Shown here piece after piece: positions 48,955-63,600 of a stretch of DNA of 64,000 nt. The stretch's first letter is position 1; each line of letters opens with the position of its first letter. Position numbers and translations under genes: made by a program. A model generated the notes under the pieces. It was not told the DNA's origin, did not search any database, and was given only the letters and a program-made list of their open reading frames with translations. This DNA comes from Enchytraeus crypticus (taxonomy: Eukaryota; Annelida; Clitellata; Enchytraeida; Enchytraeidae), in the NCBI GenBank assembly GCA_905160935.1, contig CAJHZI010000305.1:115001-179000 (forward strand). Direction: 5' to 3'.

Positions 48955-51900
48955 GGGTTATACAAGCAGACATAGACATCCATAGAGACAGACAGATAGT
49001 CATAGAGCGTGCTACCTCTGCTCGGATGTCAATAAGCGCAAATCAAACTTAAGGAAATGAAATCTACGACTCTACGCGTCTTGTCGCTATCGAGTCACGC
49101 ACGATCAGTCCGAGCCCACACTCGAACCCACGACCTCCCACCACACAGCGGCGCCACTAAATCATGCGCATCCTTCTCATCTCATACGCTGGATAATTAG
49201 ATTCTCCAAGAAATGAAATTACGTTCACGTACAGATCGTTGAAATACTCCAACCCATAACCACAGTGCTCGTGAACGATGAGTATTTAAGCATGACGTGG
49301 TGATGTGGTTGCTGTAAGGAGAGTTTTGATTTAGGTTGTTGAACTTAAATAAGTATTATTGATACTTAGATACTTAAATAAGTATTCTTAGATACTTAGA
49401 TACTTGAATAAGTGTTCCTAGATACTGAGATACTTAAATAAGTATTCTTAGATACTTAGATACTTAAATAAGTGTTCCTAGATACTTAGATACTTAAATA
49501 AGTATTCTTAGATACTTAGATACTTGAATAAGTGTTCCTAGATACTGAGATACCTAAATAAGTATTCTTAGATACTTAGATACTTGAATAAGTGTTCCTA
49601 GATACTTAGATACTTGAATAAGTGTTCCTAGATACTTAGATACTTAAATAAGTATTCTTAGATACTTAGATACTTAAATAAGTATTCTTAGATACTTAGA
49701 TACTTGAATAAGTGTTCCTAGATACTGAGATACTTAAATAAGTATTCTTAGGAACTTAGATACTTAAATAAGTATTCTTATATACTTAGATACTTGAATA
49801 AGTATTCTTAGATACTTAGATACTTAAATAAGTATTCTATGATACTTGGACACTTAAATAAGTATTCTTAGTTAGTTAGATACTTAAATAAATATTCTTA
49901 AATACTTAGATACTTCAATAAGTATTCTATGATACTTAAATAGTTAAATAAGTATTCTTAGTTACTTAGATACTTAAATAAGTATTCTTAGTTACTTAGA
50001 TACTTAAATAAGTATTCTTAAATACTTAGATACTTCAATATGTATTGTATCCTCTAGTTAAGAGTTGAAGCAAACAGCATGAGACTATCCGACTCCTCTA
50101 TTGCTCATTCCTGCCTTCAGCTAGTTATCAGACCATTAACGACTTGTGATTTCATATTTAGTTCTGCGAGTATTGATTGATTGACTGATTGAATGACTTA
50201 CTGCTTGATTGACTGATTGGTTGACTTATTAATTGATTGGGTAGTCACCCAATCAATTGCTTTATTTACTGACTGATTTATTAATTGATTGATTAGCTAA
50301 CTGATTGTTTGTTTGATTGATTGTTTGTTTGGTTGCTTGACTCAATTGATTGACTGACTTATTGATTGTTTGGTTGATTGATTGATTGATCGACTGATTT
50401 AGATATCGCACGCCTCTAATTCGCCGGCATTGAGCGAGAGAGAGAGATACCCTACCTTTTATAGACTTGTTTCAGCTGACTCCTCCCACAATGCCGCAAG
50501 GACCGCCCTCATTCGTCACCTAGGCTGGTACAGCGTTGCCACTATCCACATCGACATAGAAATCTTCTCATTGGTGAGTTATTCAGTTAATCTTATCACT
50601 GGTAAATCAATCAATCAATAAATCATTTAACCAAGAAGTAAATCAATATAAAAATATGAAGTTACAAACTTAACGATTCAAGTTTATCATTTGATAAGTT
50701 TAAGCTATCGACTAACATATTAAGGTTGTACATTAGTGGAAATTGTGTTTAGAGCTATTTATTAGTAACTAAATAAACAAATAAATCAATTAATTAATCT
50801 AATCGTGAAAGACTAATTAGTCCACCAGGCGTCTCTAACATCCGTAAACATTGAATAAACTAATCGACTGTTTAATTCTAACAATAAACTAATCTTGTCT
50901 AATGCTGATTCGGTGGCCTGTTTTCAAGTTGTTCGACAGCGGATTAGTGGGTTCAGGGTTCAAATGTAGAGCTCTTCCCGTCACTGATATGCTTTCTGGA
51001 AGCAAAACTGAGATTAAACTTGGCCCTTTTGGGCTTTACTATCAATCATTATAATGTGTCTAACACTCGATCACATGACTGACTAAAAATGTTTTTAATT
51101 TTAAAACTTTCTTGTATTGCGTCAACCAAAACTGTATACCTTTTACAATGTCAAATGACATTTACGAAATATCTCTATTTCATAATAAATATGCCAAAAG
51201 TAGAATCTGCTAATTTCGTAAATGACAGACATGTCTGTCATTTACGAAATCAGATACGAAGCAAATAAATACACAGTGGATATTCTGAATTATCCTAGAG
51301 AAAAAATGTAATTGTTTTAAAAACATTTCTTGCAAAATTTGAAGTAATAGAACTGCCAATCAGAGATAATACCCTGAGGGTGATTGAGGACGATAATGAG
51401 AAGGGTGGAGAGGGGAAGTGAGAGTGGAGGTAGAAAGATAAAAGCTCTATTATAGAGTGGTCGAGAGTTCTACAGACGAAATTGGTCTAATGCATTTCAA
51501 TTGGATCATTTATTCTCAGCGCGTTACGGCTAATATTTGCTCAAACGTTTCCGCATCGAAGCGATTCCACTCCTTCCTCCTTTCCTCTTCTTCCCACTTG
51601 TTTCTTCCCCGTCTCTCTCATTAGCTAAGAGTCTACGAATGCGAGATCCTATCGTTGTTTAAATCACTGGTGGAAATTGTTTAGCATTGGTAATCATTGG
51701 TGGTATGTGGTAATCTTTGGTGGTAACTGTTAATCATTAGTAATCATTTGTGGTAAGTGATAATCTTTGATGGTAATTGGTAAGCATTTGTAATCATTGG
51801 TGGTAATTGGTAGGCATTTGTAATCATTGTACTACCGCAAAAGAGCGTAAAATGAAAGAATCCGCCAACAGATTTTATTGAGCGCTTATGCGTAGACACT

Positions 51901-54900
51901 ATCTGCAAATTACTGTGCCTTGGACTTCATTGTCATCATCTATAGCATGAACTTATCCCATTATATGCAGGCTCGTTTGTTAGGCGATGAACTGAATACA
52001 TAAACTAGATTATTCTTGTTAGGCTATGAATGAATTGAACAAAGAGTTAGAGAAGCAGAACGTTTCGCTGAAGGCAACGCTAGCCTTCAGAAGTAGGCAT
52101 TCCGGAGACGATGATCTCATAGCAAAGATGAAGGAACTGAAGGTACCTGTAGCCTAGATTTTTAATACTCTTATATAACTTATTTGTATTAATCTAATTT
52201 CCAAACATTACTATTAAATATTATAACACTATTTCTACATGTACTTTCATTCTTCTAAATTGAATGAATTCTTCTAAATAAGCAAACATTTTATTCTGAC
52301 TTGACAAATTGCTAATCGCAATTATGGTTATGCTAAGTTATAAATTACGAGAAAAATAATGTAGTGCTTAATTAAATCATATAGAACACGTACAGGCCTA
52401 TCCCTATTACAGCCTCAGGCTTAGAATTGTGGGATCGTTGCTGTCGTTGATAACAACAACAACAATCACCAGTATAAGAAGCAAAACAGAGAAATTGTTA
52501 TTCGTAGCTCGTGTTTTGTTGCAGGAGTCAGACGCTAGGATTATAATTGGCAGTTTCGACGAAGCCACGGCTAGAAAAGTCTTCTGTCAGGTGAGCTCAG
52601 ATGAGCATATCTGCGATCAACGCATTGCTACACTCCTCACTTAATGCACTAGTCGCTTAATACCACATTTATTTACTGCACTCTGTGTTTGGGCAGCTTG
52701 CAAACATATGTGGGGTTTGAACGTAATGCTAGGTGCCTGTGTGGTGCTCCACTGCAAACTATGCATCACATTGTGGAACAATGCCCTACGTCAAAGCTCA
52801 ATGGTGGTTTGTCTCCCCTGAAAACTGTAGATGAAGTGGATATACGATGGTTGAATGAGTGCGACATTCGATAAGGAGAAGATGACTCTGTATTTAATGA
52901 GCTATTCTCTTAATACACTCTTCACCGAATACTCTGTTCACTGAATACACTCTTCAATGAATGCACTAGTCGCTGAATACACCCTCCAACTAATGCACTA
53001 TTCGCTGAATACACTCTCCCATGACTGCACTATTCGCTGAATACTCTCTTCACTAACTACACTCTTCACTGAATACTCTCTTCACTAAATACACTCTTCA
53101 CTGAATACTCTCTTCACTAAATACACTCTTCAATGAATACACTATTCGTTAAATACACTCTTCAATGAATGCACTATTCGTTAAATACACTCTTCAATGA
53201 ATGCACTATTCGTTAAATACACTCTTCAATGAATGCACTATTCGTTAAATACACTCTTCAATGAATGCACTATTCGTTAAATACACTCTTCAATGAATGC
53301 ACTATTCGTTGAATACACTCTTCACTGAATACACTATTCGTTGAATACACTCTTCACTGAATACACTATTCGCTTAATACACTATTCACTGAATGCACAT
53401 ATACCGGTAGGCTATTCCCAAGGACTTTTTGAAACATACAAGCTGTATTTCTGTTTGATAGAATTTAATATTAGTAATGTCGCAAAAGAAAGGTGTTAAT
53501 AGAGATTAAAATAGAATTTTACCTGTCGTTATTTGTCAAAAGCAGATAAAACAGTTATCAAGAATAGCTCAATCGGACGTTTAACGTCTAGTTTTAATAT
53601 CCCCAAACATACTGCTTTTAGATACATATCTATACTGAAAGTCTGAAACTGTTTAAAGAATACTGCGTGATTGATTGCATTAAAGCTTAAATTAAGTCTT
53701 AGGGTTAGGGTTAAACGTCTAAATTAAAATTAAATGATGATTGATTAATTAATTAATTAATTTATTTATTTATTTATTTATTGATTGATTGATTTATTTA
53801 TTTATTGATTGATTGATCGATCGATCGATTGATTGAGTGACTGAGTGACTGATTGAAAGACTGACTCATAGACTGACTTACTTGCTGACGGACTCATTTG
53901 CTTTAATGAATTTTGCTTTCGCTGATTCATTTATTTATTCATTCATTCATCAGCATGTTCTTTAATACACTCTTTCTCTTTAGATAGTTTTTTAATTTGC
54001 ATGTCTTTTAAACTCATAGGCCTACAAGTTGGGCCTGTACGGCAGGAGATATGTCTGGATTCTGCTCGGTAGATTCTCACCTGATTGGTGGAAATCAGCC
54101 GGAAGTGACGTCACGTGCAGCGTTGATCAGCTGATCGAGGCTACAGACAGATATTTTGCTGCAGACAATCTGCAGGCGATAATAGGAGACTCTAAATCTG
54201 TTTCCGGCCTGGTGAGTTGGGGATTACTAACATGGTAATAGATTCTGCATAAACTAATTAAATATAGTACTTTTATCGCAAGGGATAAACCTATGATGCG
54301 TCTAGTTCTCAAATTTTGTCTCAGTATTTCGTTTTCTGTAACTGCAGTTTAAATGTCAGAGTTTCACCATCGAGATGTTAATTCTCAGAGCCAAATCTCA
54401 ATCGTACGCCAGCCTAAACCTGATCATACTGGTTTTAACGGGTTTGTGCCGGATCTAATTACATGCAACTGGATTTATGCGACTGGGTTCAACAGAAATA
54501 AAACCTATTCGACAGGAAGACCTTATGGTGTATGTGATGATGCAATAATGATTATTCGAGCATATAAAGTGCTACTGTGCCATGTGCCATACAAATCATG
54601 TGATATTAACTTAAGCTGATGGATGCGGCTCAGACCGCGAGCTGTTGAACTGATGGACACGACAGGCTATTAATAATATACATGTATTCGTTTATTTCTT
54701 AACCGTCTGGCAACCGCAGATAAAGCTGGTAAAGCTAACGTTAAAGTCAGTTTCCTCACACGAAAGCGATGTCAGTGACGGGCGGACCCAGGATTTGAAC
54801 CCCGCTCCTACTGATCCGCGTTCGAGAATCTTACCGACTTCGCCACTGGCTCCTGCCAGTTAGTTACAATATACATTCAACGAGACATGCCAATTCGATA

Positions 54901-57900
54901 GCAAACAGTCAAACAGTCATTATACCTTGTATAGTAAGAGAAACAAAAAGAGGGGAAATGACATGATATTTATCCACATAAGTATAGCATGGCAGTCCAT
55001 GAGTCGAAATATCAATTTTAATTTCTGACGCTTTGACATTCTGTAGACCTACATGTAATTGACTATATCACTTACTACATGTAATATGTTGCAGCTTGGC
55101 TTTGACTATATTGACGCTCTATCCCCTTGTAAGCCACAGCTTGTTGACACTCTTTCAGTGTGTGCGTATTAACCTATAAGCTACAGCTGTGATTTGACGT
55201 TGATTTCTAGACTACGGAGGACTTCCTGATGGAGTACATTCGCCTGGGACTCCCAACCCCACGCAGTCAGTTCGCTCAGCTCACCTACGACAGTGTCTGG
55301 ACGGTGGCCATGTTGTTAAGAAGCTCGCAGCAGGCGCTCGACCCCACGAGATCAAATCTCAGTGACTTCAGATACAGCACAGGCCAGCAGTTCAGATCAC
55401 TCTTCACTAGCGCCATGGACAACATCAGCTTCACCGGCGTATCCGTATGCTTCATAGAATTTAGTATTTTAAAAAGGCTGGTAAAGCTAAGGCTGACGTC
55501 AGTTTCCTCACTCGAAAGCGATGTCAGTGACGGGCTAGATCAGGATTTGAACCGCGCACATACTGATCAGCGGTCGAGTATCCTACCGACTTCGCCACTG
55601 GTTCCAGCCGGAGCAATACGGTATTTATTTTAGTATTTTTTACCGACATCGCCACTGGCTTCAGATATTCTACAGTGGATCAGTATGTGTGAGGTTCAAA
55701 TCCTGGGCTATCCAATCACTGACATCGCTTTCGAGGGAGGAAATTGACGTTAACATTAGCTTTACAGGAGTGCAGTCGAAATCAGGTCAATCTCTGCACG
55801 TATAATGACAGGATGATAGGCGCGAATTGTTATTCTTGTTGATTAAAAAATGTCTCAGTAATTGGAAGTGACTGATTGCTACACAACAACGGAGAAGTGA
55901 TAGAGATCTAGTAGCTGCAGCATCGCTTTGTGTGTCAACACAAACAACAACAGTAGATTGGAAAGAGGATATCAGAGAACTGCCAGAGGGGGATAAAAAA
56001 TATGAAATGCTATAACTTTAGAAATAATAAATATTTTTGAACAAAATGAGGAGTTGAGAAGTCAGTCCTTTCCTCTACAATGGAAAATGGATGAGAAAAT
56101 TGTGAATAATAGAGAGTTAGTTAGAGAGATTTCGTTGGAGGTTAGTGCTTTGACTTAGTCTGAAGTGAATCTTTGGCTGTCAGTGATTTATGCAATCTGC
56201 TATGTCTTTCCTTTTAGAAAGAGAGAGGGAGAAAGAGGGAGAGATACAGACAGACTAGCAGATAGACAGACAGAAAAACAGTTAGGCTTACAGAGAAATA
56301 GAGAGAGAGAGAGAAGAGAGTGAGGAGAGAGAAGAGATGTTTACAACGTAACTGTGTGATGGCTTGTTTTAGGGGTCCATATCATTCGACGGTTCAGACA
56401 GAACTTGCATCACATCGCTGGAGCAGAATCAGAGTGAGTAATCTAGAATCAAATACCACTCAAGTTCTCCAAGTAGTTTTCCGTTTTGTTGTGATTCTCT
56501 TCGTGCACTGCCTACTAGCAGGTCCATGGTATATAACGTCTACACTCTTCTCTGTCTTCCGCTTTCCGTTTCATTTCCACATATGAGTGGGTCTTTAAAT
56601 CATCAAACCTACCTAATCTCGGGCTACCCCTTCCTCTTTTTCCTTCCATTCTACCCTACCTGTTGTGATTATGAAAGTAAAATTTTAAATTATTATGAAG
56701 TTGTTGTTATGCTTGCTGTAACAAAATAACAAAATAACAATATAACAAAATTTATCTACAGATTTTTATTGTAAATTGTAAAGATTTAAAAATTGCAATT
56801 AATTCCAGTACATAAGACGTTCGTACTCTAAATTAATGAAAACTAAGCAATAAATCATCTTGCCTCATCAATTGGATAGTTATTTTAACGATTAAAGGAA
56901 TAGTTTATGGCTTGATTCTGTGATTGACTGATTAATGAATTGCTAAACCATTAAATTGATTGATTGATCGTGATTTGATTGAAACAGACGGGGTAATGGT
57001 TCGTATTGGTTTGTTCTACCCTCAGAACAAAACCCTGAACATGGCATGCGAGCTCTGTCAGAAGATCAGATGGATTGGTAGCACTGTTCTCAGCTCTAGA
57101 CTTCTATAATTGCTGATACAATGTGATATAATATTATAAAATGTGATTTTATATGATATAATGTGATATTATGTGATATCATGTGATATAATGTGATACA
57201 ATGTGATATCATGTGATATAATGTGATACAATATGATATCATGTGATATAATGTGATATAATTAGCCATATAATGTGATGTAATGTGATGCCATGTGATA
57301 TAATGTGATATAATTTGATTTAATATGATATAATAAGATATAATGTGATATCATGTGATATCATGTGATACAATGTGATATCATGTGGTATGATGTGAAA
57401 TAATTCGGCATATAATGTGATGTAATGTGATACAATGTGAAATAAAATGATACACTGGAAAGCAATCTACAAGTAGTGTATAATGGCCCCTCACCCCTCC
57501 TCATCGGTGATTAAAATTAATTTCAGTTTCACTATTTGGCATCCAAAAGTTCTGAATTAGGCTTATTTAACTTTTGAAGAATAAATAAAATCGCTTCAAT
57601 AAATTTCAAGAAGTGAAACTTTCTCTAATTCAGACAATTTCATTATGAAATGAAAATTTCTGGAAACTTTTGCTACTTGTAAGCGCATTGATGAGAGCAA
57701 AAGGCAACGATTACTAATAACCATGGAGAGGAATGGAGGAAATAACGAAAAAACTACAAAAACAGAAACCAAGAAAGGAAACTATGTAGCACATGCGGTA
57801 TGTCATTTGTGTGTGCCTATATGAACAATAAAAAATTGCTGGTCTTTTTGTTTACATTTTGATAAAGGTCCTCCTGTCTTAATATTTTCAGTAACCGTAC

Positions 57901-60588
57901 TATTATATGGTTATTGTGCAGGGGACCGCGTGCCGGCTGATAAGACGACGATAATCGTCGAGCGACTGGACAACGCCGCGACCTTCGCCGTCGTGTGCGC
58001 CGTGTGCGGCGTGGGCGTCGCGCTGTCGCTTTTCTGTCTCGCCTTCAACATACACCACAGGCGTAACAAGTACGATCTTTAGTCCATGACACACGCACGT
58101 GTTTACAGATGTTCTATCCTAGTTAGGCTTTACCGACGGACGTGTTTATAGATTGTAAAGCTGTGGTTCGTTACGTCATTTGCACCGTTTTGGACCTTCG
58201 TTTTGCTCATTGGCTTGGATTTATCTCAGTAGTGTTCATTGTTGTGATGGACGACAGTAGCCCTCTAATTGTTCTTGTTGTCGTTACTGTGTTTTATCCT
58301 TGTTAGGTTTTACTGACGCTGTACAAAGATTATTAGCACACAGTAGGTTTATTTCATGCTGCAGTGCGTGTATTAGAGAAGTAGATTTATTTAAAATAAC
58401 AATGGATGTTATCATGACCTCAATGTTGTCATGGACGATAGTAGAGCTTTAATCGTATTGGACTGAAGAGAGCAGCAAAGAATTTAGAAAATTCTTCATA
58501 AGCTGTTGTTTGCTGTGTTCACATGTGTTCACGTGTGTTCATTAGGTTTATAAGTGTTTTCACATGTGTTCATCAAGTGTGTTCACATGTGTTCACATAC
58601 ATGTATGTTCACATGTGTTCATTAGGTTCATCACATGTGTTCACATGTGTTCACATATGTTCACATATGTTCACATATGTTCACATGTGTTCACATTTTT
58701 ATTTTTATTTATTTATCACATCAGACATTTAAAACAGGTAAAGTAGACATAAAAACTAAATATTGAAACGTTTGTGTGAACGGAGGATACATGCTATAGA
58801 AGCGCTTACATATTCCGGATTTAGTTCATTAAAAGTAGAAAATTAAAATAAAAGGATTAATTAATAGGACTAAAATATACTACGTACAATTGTGAAGGTA
58901 ATCACGAACATAGAGCTAAAATAAATACGCTAAAATCAGTATACAAGCAATATAAATATACAAAAGCAGTATACAAGCAAATGGAAATAAAAACAATTAA
59001 AAGCAATACTTCAAAGATTTATGTAGGCCAATATCATATTGACATAGGCCCTTTTTAAAGGACGGAAGAGAGCTTGCATAATGATAATATGAGGAAGGTT
59101 ATTCCATTTACTAACACATCTATTTTTAAAATGATAACGTTCTGCGTTATATCTAAAGGTATTTATGTATATTGCAGCACCATTGTTTCTGGTTTTACCA
59201 GATTTAAAAGTAAAATAATCACTGCAAAATTCACATATGTTCATAGGTTCATCAAGCTGTCCAGTCCTCGCCTGAACAACGTAGCTGTGATAGGCTGTGT
59301 GCACGTCTATCTCGCCGTGGTGCTCCTGGGTCTGGATGACTCTGCCTACTCCAGTCTTCTCTTCTCAGTCATGTGCTCGGTCTGACCTTGACTTACTTCC
59401 TAGAATAAAAACAGGCTGGAGCCAGTGGTGAAGTCGGTAAGATACTCAACCGCGGATCAGTATGTGCGGGGTTCGAATCCTGGGCTCGCCCGTCACTGAC
59501 ATCGCTTTTGAGTGAGGAAACTGACGTTAACCTTAGCTTTACTAGAGTGCTTAACGTCAATGTTCAGAAGCACAGATGTCTAATGAGCTGGAGTCACTTG
59601 GTTAAAATTCTGACCGGGCTTTGTGGGATGATAATCCAAATGTGATACAGAGCTATGAATATCACGTAAATAGCTAAGAGGTGGCAAAGCTAATGTTAAC
59701 GTCAGTTTCCTCACTCGAAAGCTATGTCAGTGATGGGCGAGCTCAGGATTTGAACCCCGCATATACTGATCCGCGGTCGAGTATCTTATCGACATCGCCA
59801 CCGGCTCCAACCAGTGAACATAAGTCTATATATGCTAATTTTACATACTTGTATATACATGTAATTATACTTGTACAATGTACATACTTGTATACTCATA
59901 TACTTGTTTTTGTCGTTCTCAGCTTCAGGCCCTGTTGTTTGCCGGTGGCTTCACGCTGACGTTTGGGGCGATGTTCATCAAGACGTACAGAGTTCATCAG
60001 ATCTGCAGGGGCTGTCAGAGCGGCCTCGTGCGTAGCAAGGTACCCGAGATCAATGGTGTCCTCTCTCATTGATTTAATAGTTTATTAATTGAACTATGCA
60101 TTCTTGATTGATATTTTGATTGAATTAATTATTGATTGACTTATGTTGACTGCTGAATAATTGAATTCATTAATTAATGACTCAGTGACTGACTGATTGA
60201 TTGACTGATTGATTGATTAATTGATTAAGTAATTAATTGATTGATTGATTGCCTTGTTGTTTTATTGATTGATTGACAGATTGATGGGCTAATTGATTAA
60301 GTAATTGATTGATTGAATGATTGACAGATGCTACGAGACACGCCTCTTCTGACTATCATACTGGTTCTGCTGGGAGTAGATTGCAGTAATTGATTGATTG
60401 ATTGAATGATTGATTGATTGATTGACAGATGCTCCGAGACACGCCTCTTCTATCTATCATATTGGTGCTGCTTGGTGTTGACTGCAGTCTTTTAGCTCTG
60501 TGGATAATCGTCGACCCGATGCAGCGTCAAATCTTCAATCTCTTCAAGGTAGACTTCCACATAACTTCCATGATTCCTGACACACACA

Positions 60589-60619
<31 letters not shown>

Positions 60620-63600
60620 TAGTGCACTGCCTACTAGCAGGTCTATTGAATATAACTTCTCCACTCGTCACTATCTTCCGATTTTCTCTTCATTTCTCTT
60701 CTTACATTCCTTTTGTTATACCAATATTCTTGGGGTATTCTGCTTTTGACGAGGTGGGCCCCTTACTACTGTTATCTACTGTATATTGTTATAAATTTGT
60801 TTACGCTTGATTAGGTTAATATCTTGAATGAAAATTAATGTATTCAATGATTTTAACAAATGATCACTTTCTCGCAAGGCAGCTTTGGAATACTTAATAA
60901 AAACTAAGATAAGAATTCTAATTCTGAGCATTTTGTGCTGCTTCTTTGTATTGTTTATTGCGGAGGCTAGGCTAACAGAGTTTGACCACGAAAGTTCACT
61001 TATAAACACGGTAGTTCAATGCACTTCTGGTCAATTAAAATTAGATTACCAGTCGTTTCAACATTTCCTATAGACCTCTTATTGTTTCTTATTATTTCTA
61101 TTTCCTATTGTTTCTTATTATTTGTATTCATTATTTCTCTTTGAAATTTTCTCATTGAAATGACATTTTTTTATTTAGTATCGTTTATTTGTTCATCACA
61201 GCACAGATTATACAAACAATAGGAACGTGCATGTAGACAGACAAACAAACAACAATACGAAAGAGGATACCATAAAAGAGCCATAGCTCTGTTCGGCAAT
61301 ACCATAATTAGCAGCTATAGCAGAGATTACAAAGTCTGAAATACAAAAATTTCTATTACGTTACTAATTACAGTAAAACCGTTGGTATCCATACATTTTC
61401 AAATCAGGAAATGGCCAGACACTGGCAAGTGAAACTCAAAACAAAATTTAAAAAACATCTCTAAATTATTACAAATTAAATAAGTAAACTAAGTTCATAT
61501 CTCTAAATAGCAGAAACTAACTATTTAAACTAAACTTTAGAGTGCAAAGAAAAATAATAAAACAAGAAAAGAAAAATAGAATGAAACAAAAGTAATGTCT
61601 AATTAACTAGTGCAAGCGTTCAAGTAGAGCTTTACTAGTATAAATACATAAAGGCTAAATTAATATTGATTAAATATTAAACTAAAAAATTCTTTCTTAA
61701 CTTTCTTTTCTTAGAATTCTTTCTTGAACCTTGATTTCACAATGTTCGACATTATCATGAACAATGGTAGTTCTGAGATTTGCTGCCTATAGACGCCGGA
61801 AGCAGTGGCCGGTGACCATGTGTACGTCTACAAGCTAGCTCGCTGCAGCTCCGTGCACTTCGTCAAGTGGACAATCAGTTTCTACGTCTACAAGGGGCTG
61901 CTGCTGTTGTTTGGGGTTTATCTGGCCTGGGAAACCAGAAGGGTTCAAATACCTGCTCTCAACGACTCGCAATATATAGGTGCTTTTTAAAGTAGCTATT
62001 TCACACCCGAATTAGAAGCTATTTAACACCCGATTATAGGCTTAAGTGATTTGTAATTAATAACATCGCAAAGCAAAATGACTGTAAGTTTTAAGTTTTC
62101 AACTGTAACTGTTACGTTAATCTTTGTGACGGTAGCTCGAGTGTGTCGAGTCGTCTTGAAGAGAAGCCTTATGCTTCTGAACCTTGACGTTTAACACACT
62201 ACATCCTACCTACCTTTATGTTTCGACTGATAGCGTGCGCCAATAATTTATTTTATACTTAACATAGGCCTACATCAATAGAGCTTCGATTTTTCGAGTT
62301 TTAAAATATTATTTAATCTGTCAACGACTTGACTGTGGAATAATGAAATACTCCAATGAAATGGCACTCCAATATTTCTAAATTGAATTTAGAAATATTA
62401 TCTTAGCTTTCATAATACAGATTTCAGTGTCCTATCATCCTATGTTGTCCTGGTCAATAGCAAAGTTATTTTCTAATCGTACAATCACTAAGCTGATATA
62501 TTGAATTTCGTTAGAGCATTTTGCTAAAAAGCACTCCTCTATTAAACTTCATTACGAGGATTGAATGAGATGTTGTCATAAACGCTTGACAGCAGAAATG
62601 AGTTTTTAATAGTTACTGATGTTTTACTTCTCCTCTTCTAGGTCTGAACATCTACAACGTGCTGCTCTCCAGCATCACTGTGGTAGTACTTTCCAATGTC
62701 CTGGCTGATCGACCCACCCTGGCCTACGCCGTGGTGTCTGCTCTCATCATCCTCTCCACCACCGTCCTGCTGGCCCTGCTCTTCCTGCCCAAGGTTTGAA
62801 GTCCAGCCTCAGTTGTACTGTCACTTTTCCTAAGATTCGTAACATCATCGCTGGGCGTGGAAACGAATATCAAAGCATTACTTTATTTTGCCGTTTTATT
62901 AATTTAGTTTAATTTTTCCGATGTTGTGTCCGGGTCGTTTGAAGAATTATACCAACCGATTACTGCACGTGTTGTAGAAGGCGACTAAAGCACTAAGATC
63001 CATACCAACGTCAGAAAGGGCATTCGGTTGGTGAGCGCCTAGGCTCCAGTAATTGCCACAAAAACTTACACGAATGGATAAAAGAAAGTCTATTCGTATT
63101 TCGACCCTGGTTAAACTGGGATTTAAGGGTAGATGATGATGAGTATGATTAGTTTACTTTAATTTAAACTGAGCGACTATCACCACGGATAGAGTTCGTT
63201 CTTCTAGTTTCACTGTAAATTAATTATAGAAATTGACCTATTATAGACCCCTGAAGCAGTATAATAAAAGTAGGCGAGCTAATCTTTATTGAGTCATGTC
63301 TTTTCCCTTCAAACTTTTTATTTGTTTATCTCGTTACAATAACAGTAGGCTTAAATACAAACATACTAAACTAGCAAATAAGCAAGAAGTTAGTTACCGA
63401 AAAGAGCCTAAGGTATGTGATGTAATTCAGACATTGTAGCAGTAACAGTCATAGGTAGGTCTAAATTTCTAAACTAGAGCCAACTTATCTCGCAGATTTA
63501 CACCAAGGCTCAACTTACCTCGTAGGTTTAAACTAAGGCTTAACTTACCTCATAGGTTTAAACTAGGTCTTAACTTACCTCGTAGGTTTTAACTAGTTCT

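Noticed and set aside
54353-54619. Plus-strand open frame of 88 codons in receptor intron 6
   Set aside because: No homology recognised, no splice context, and the receptor's phases join directly across it.
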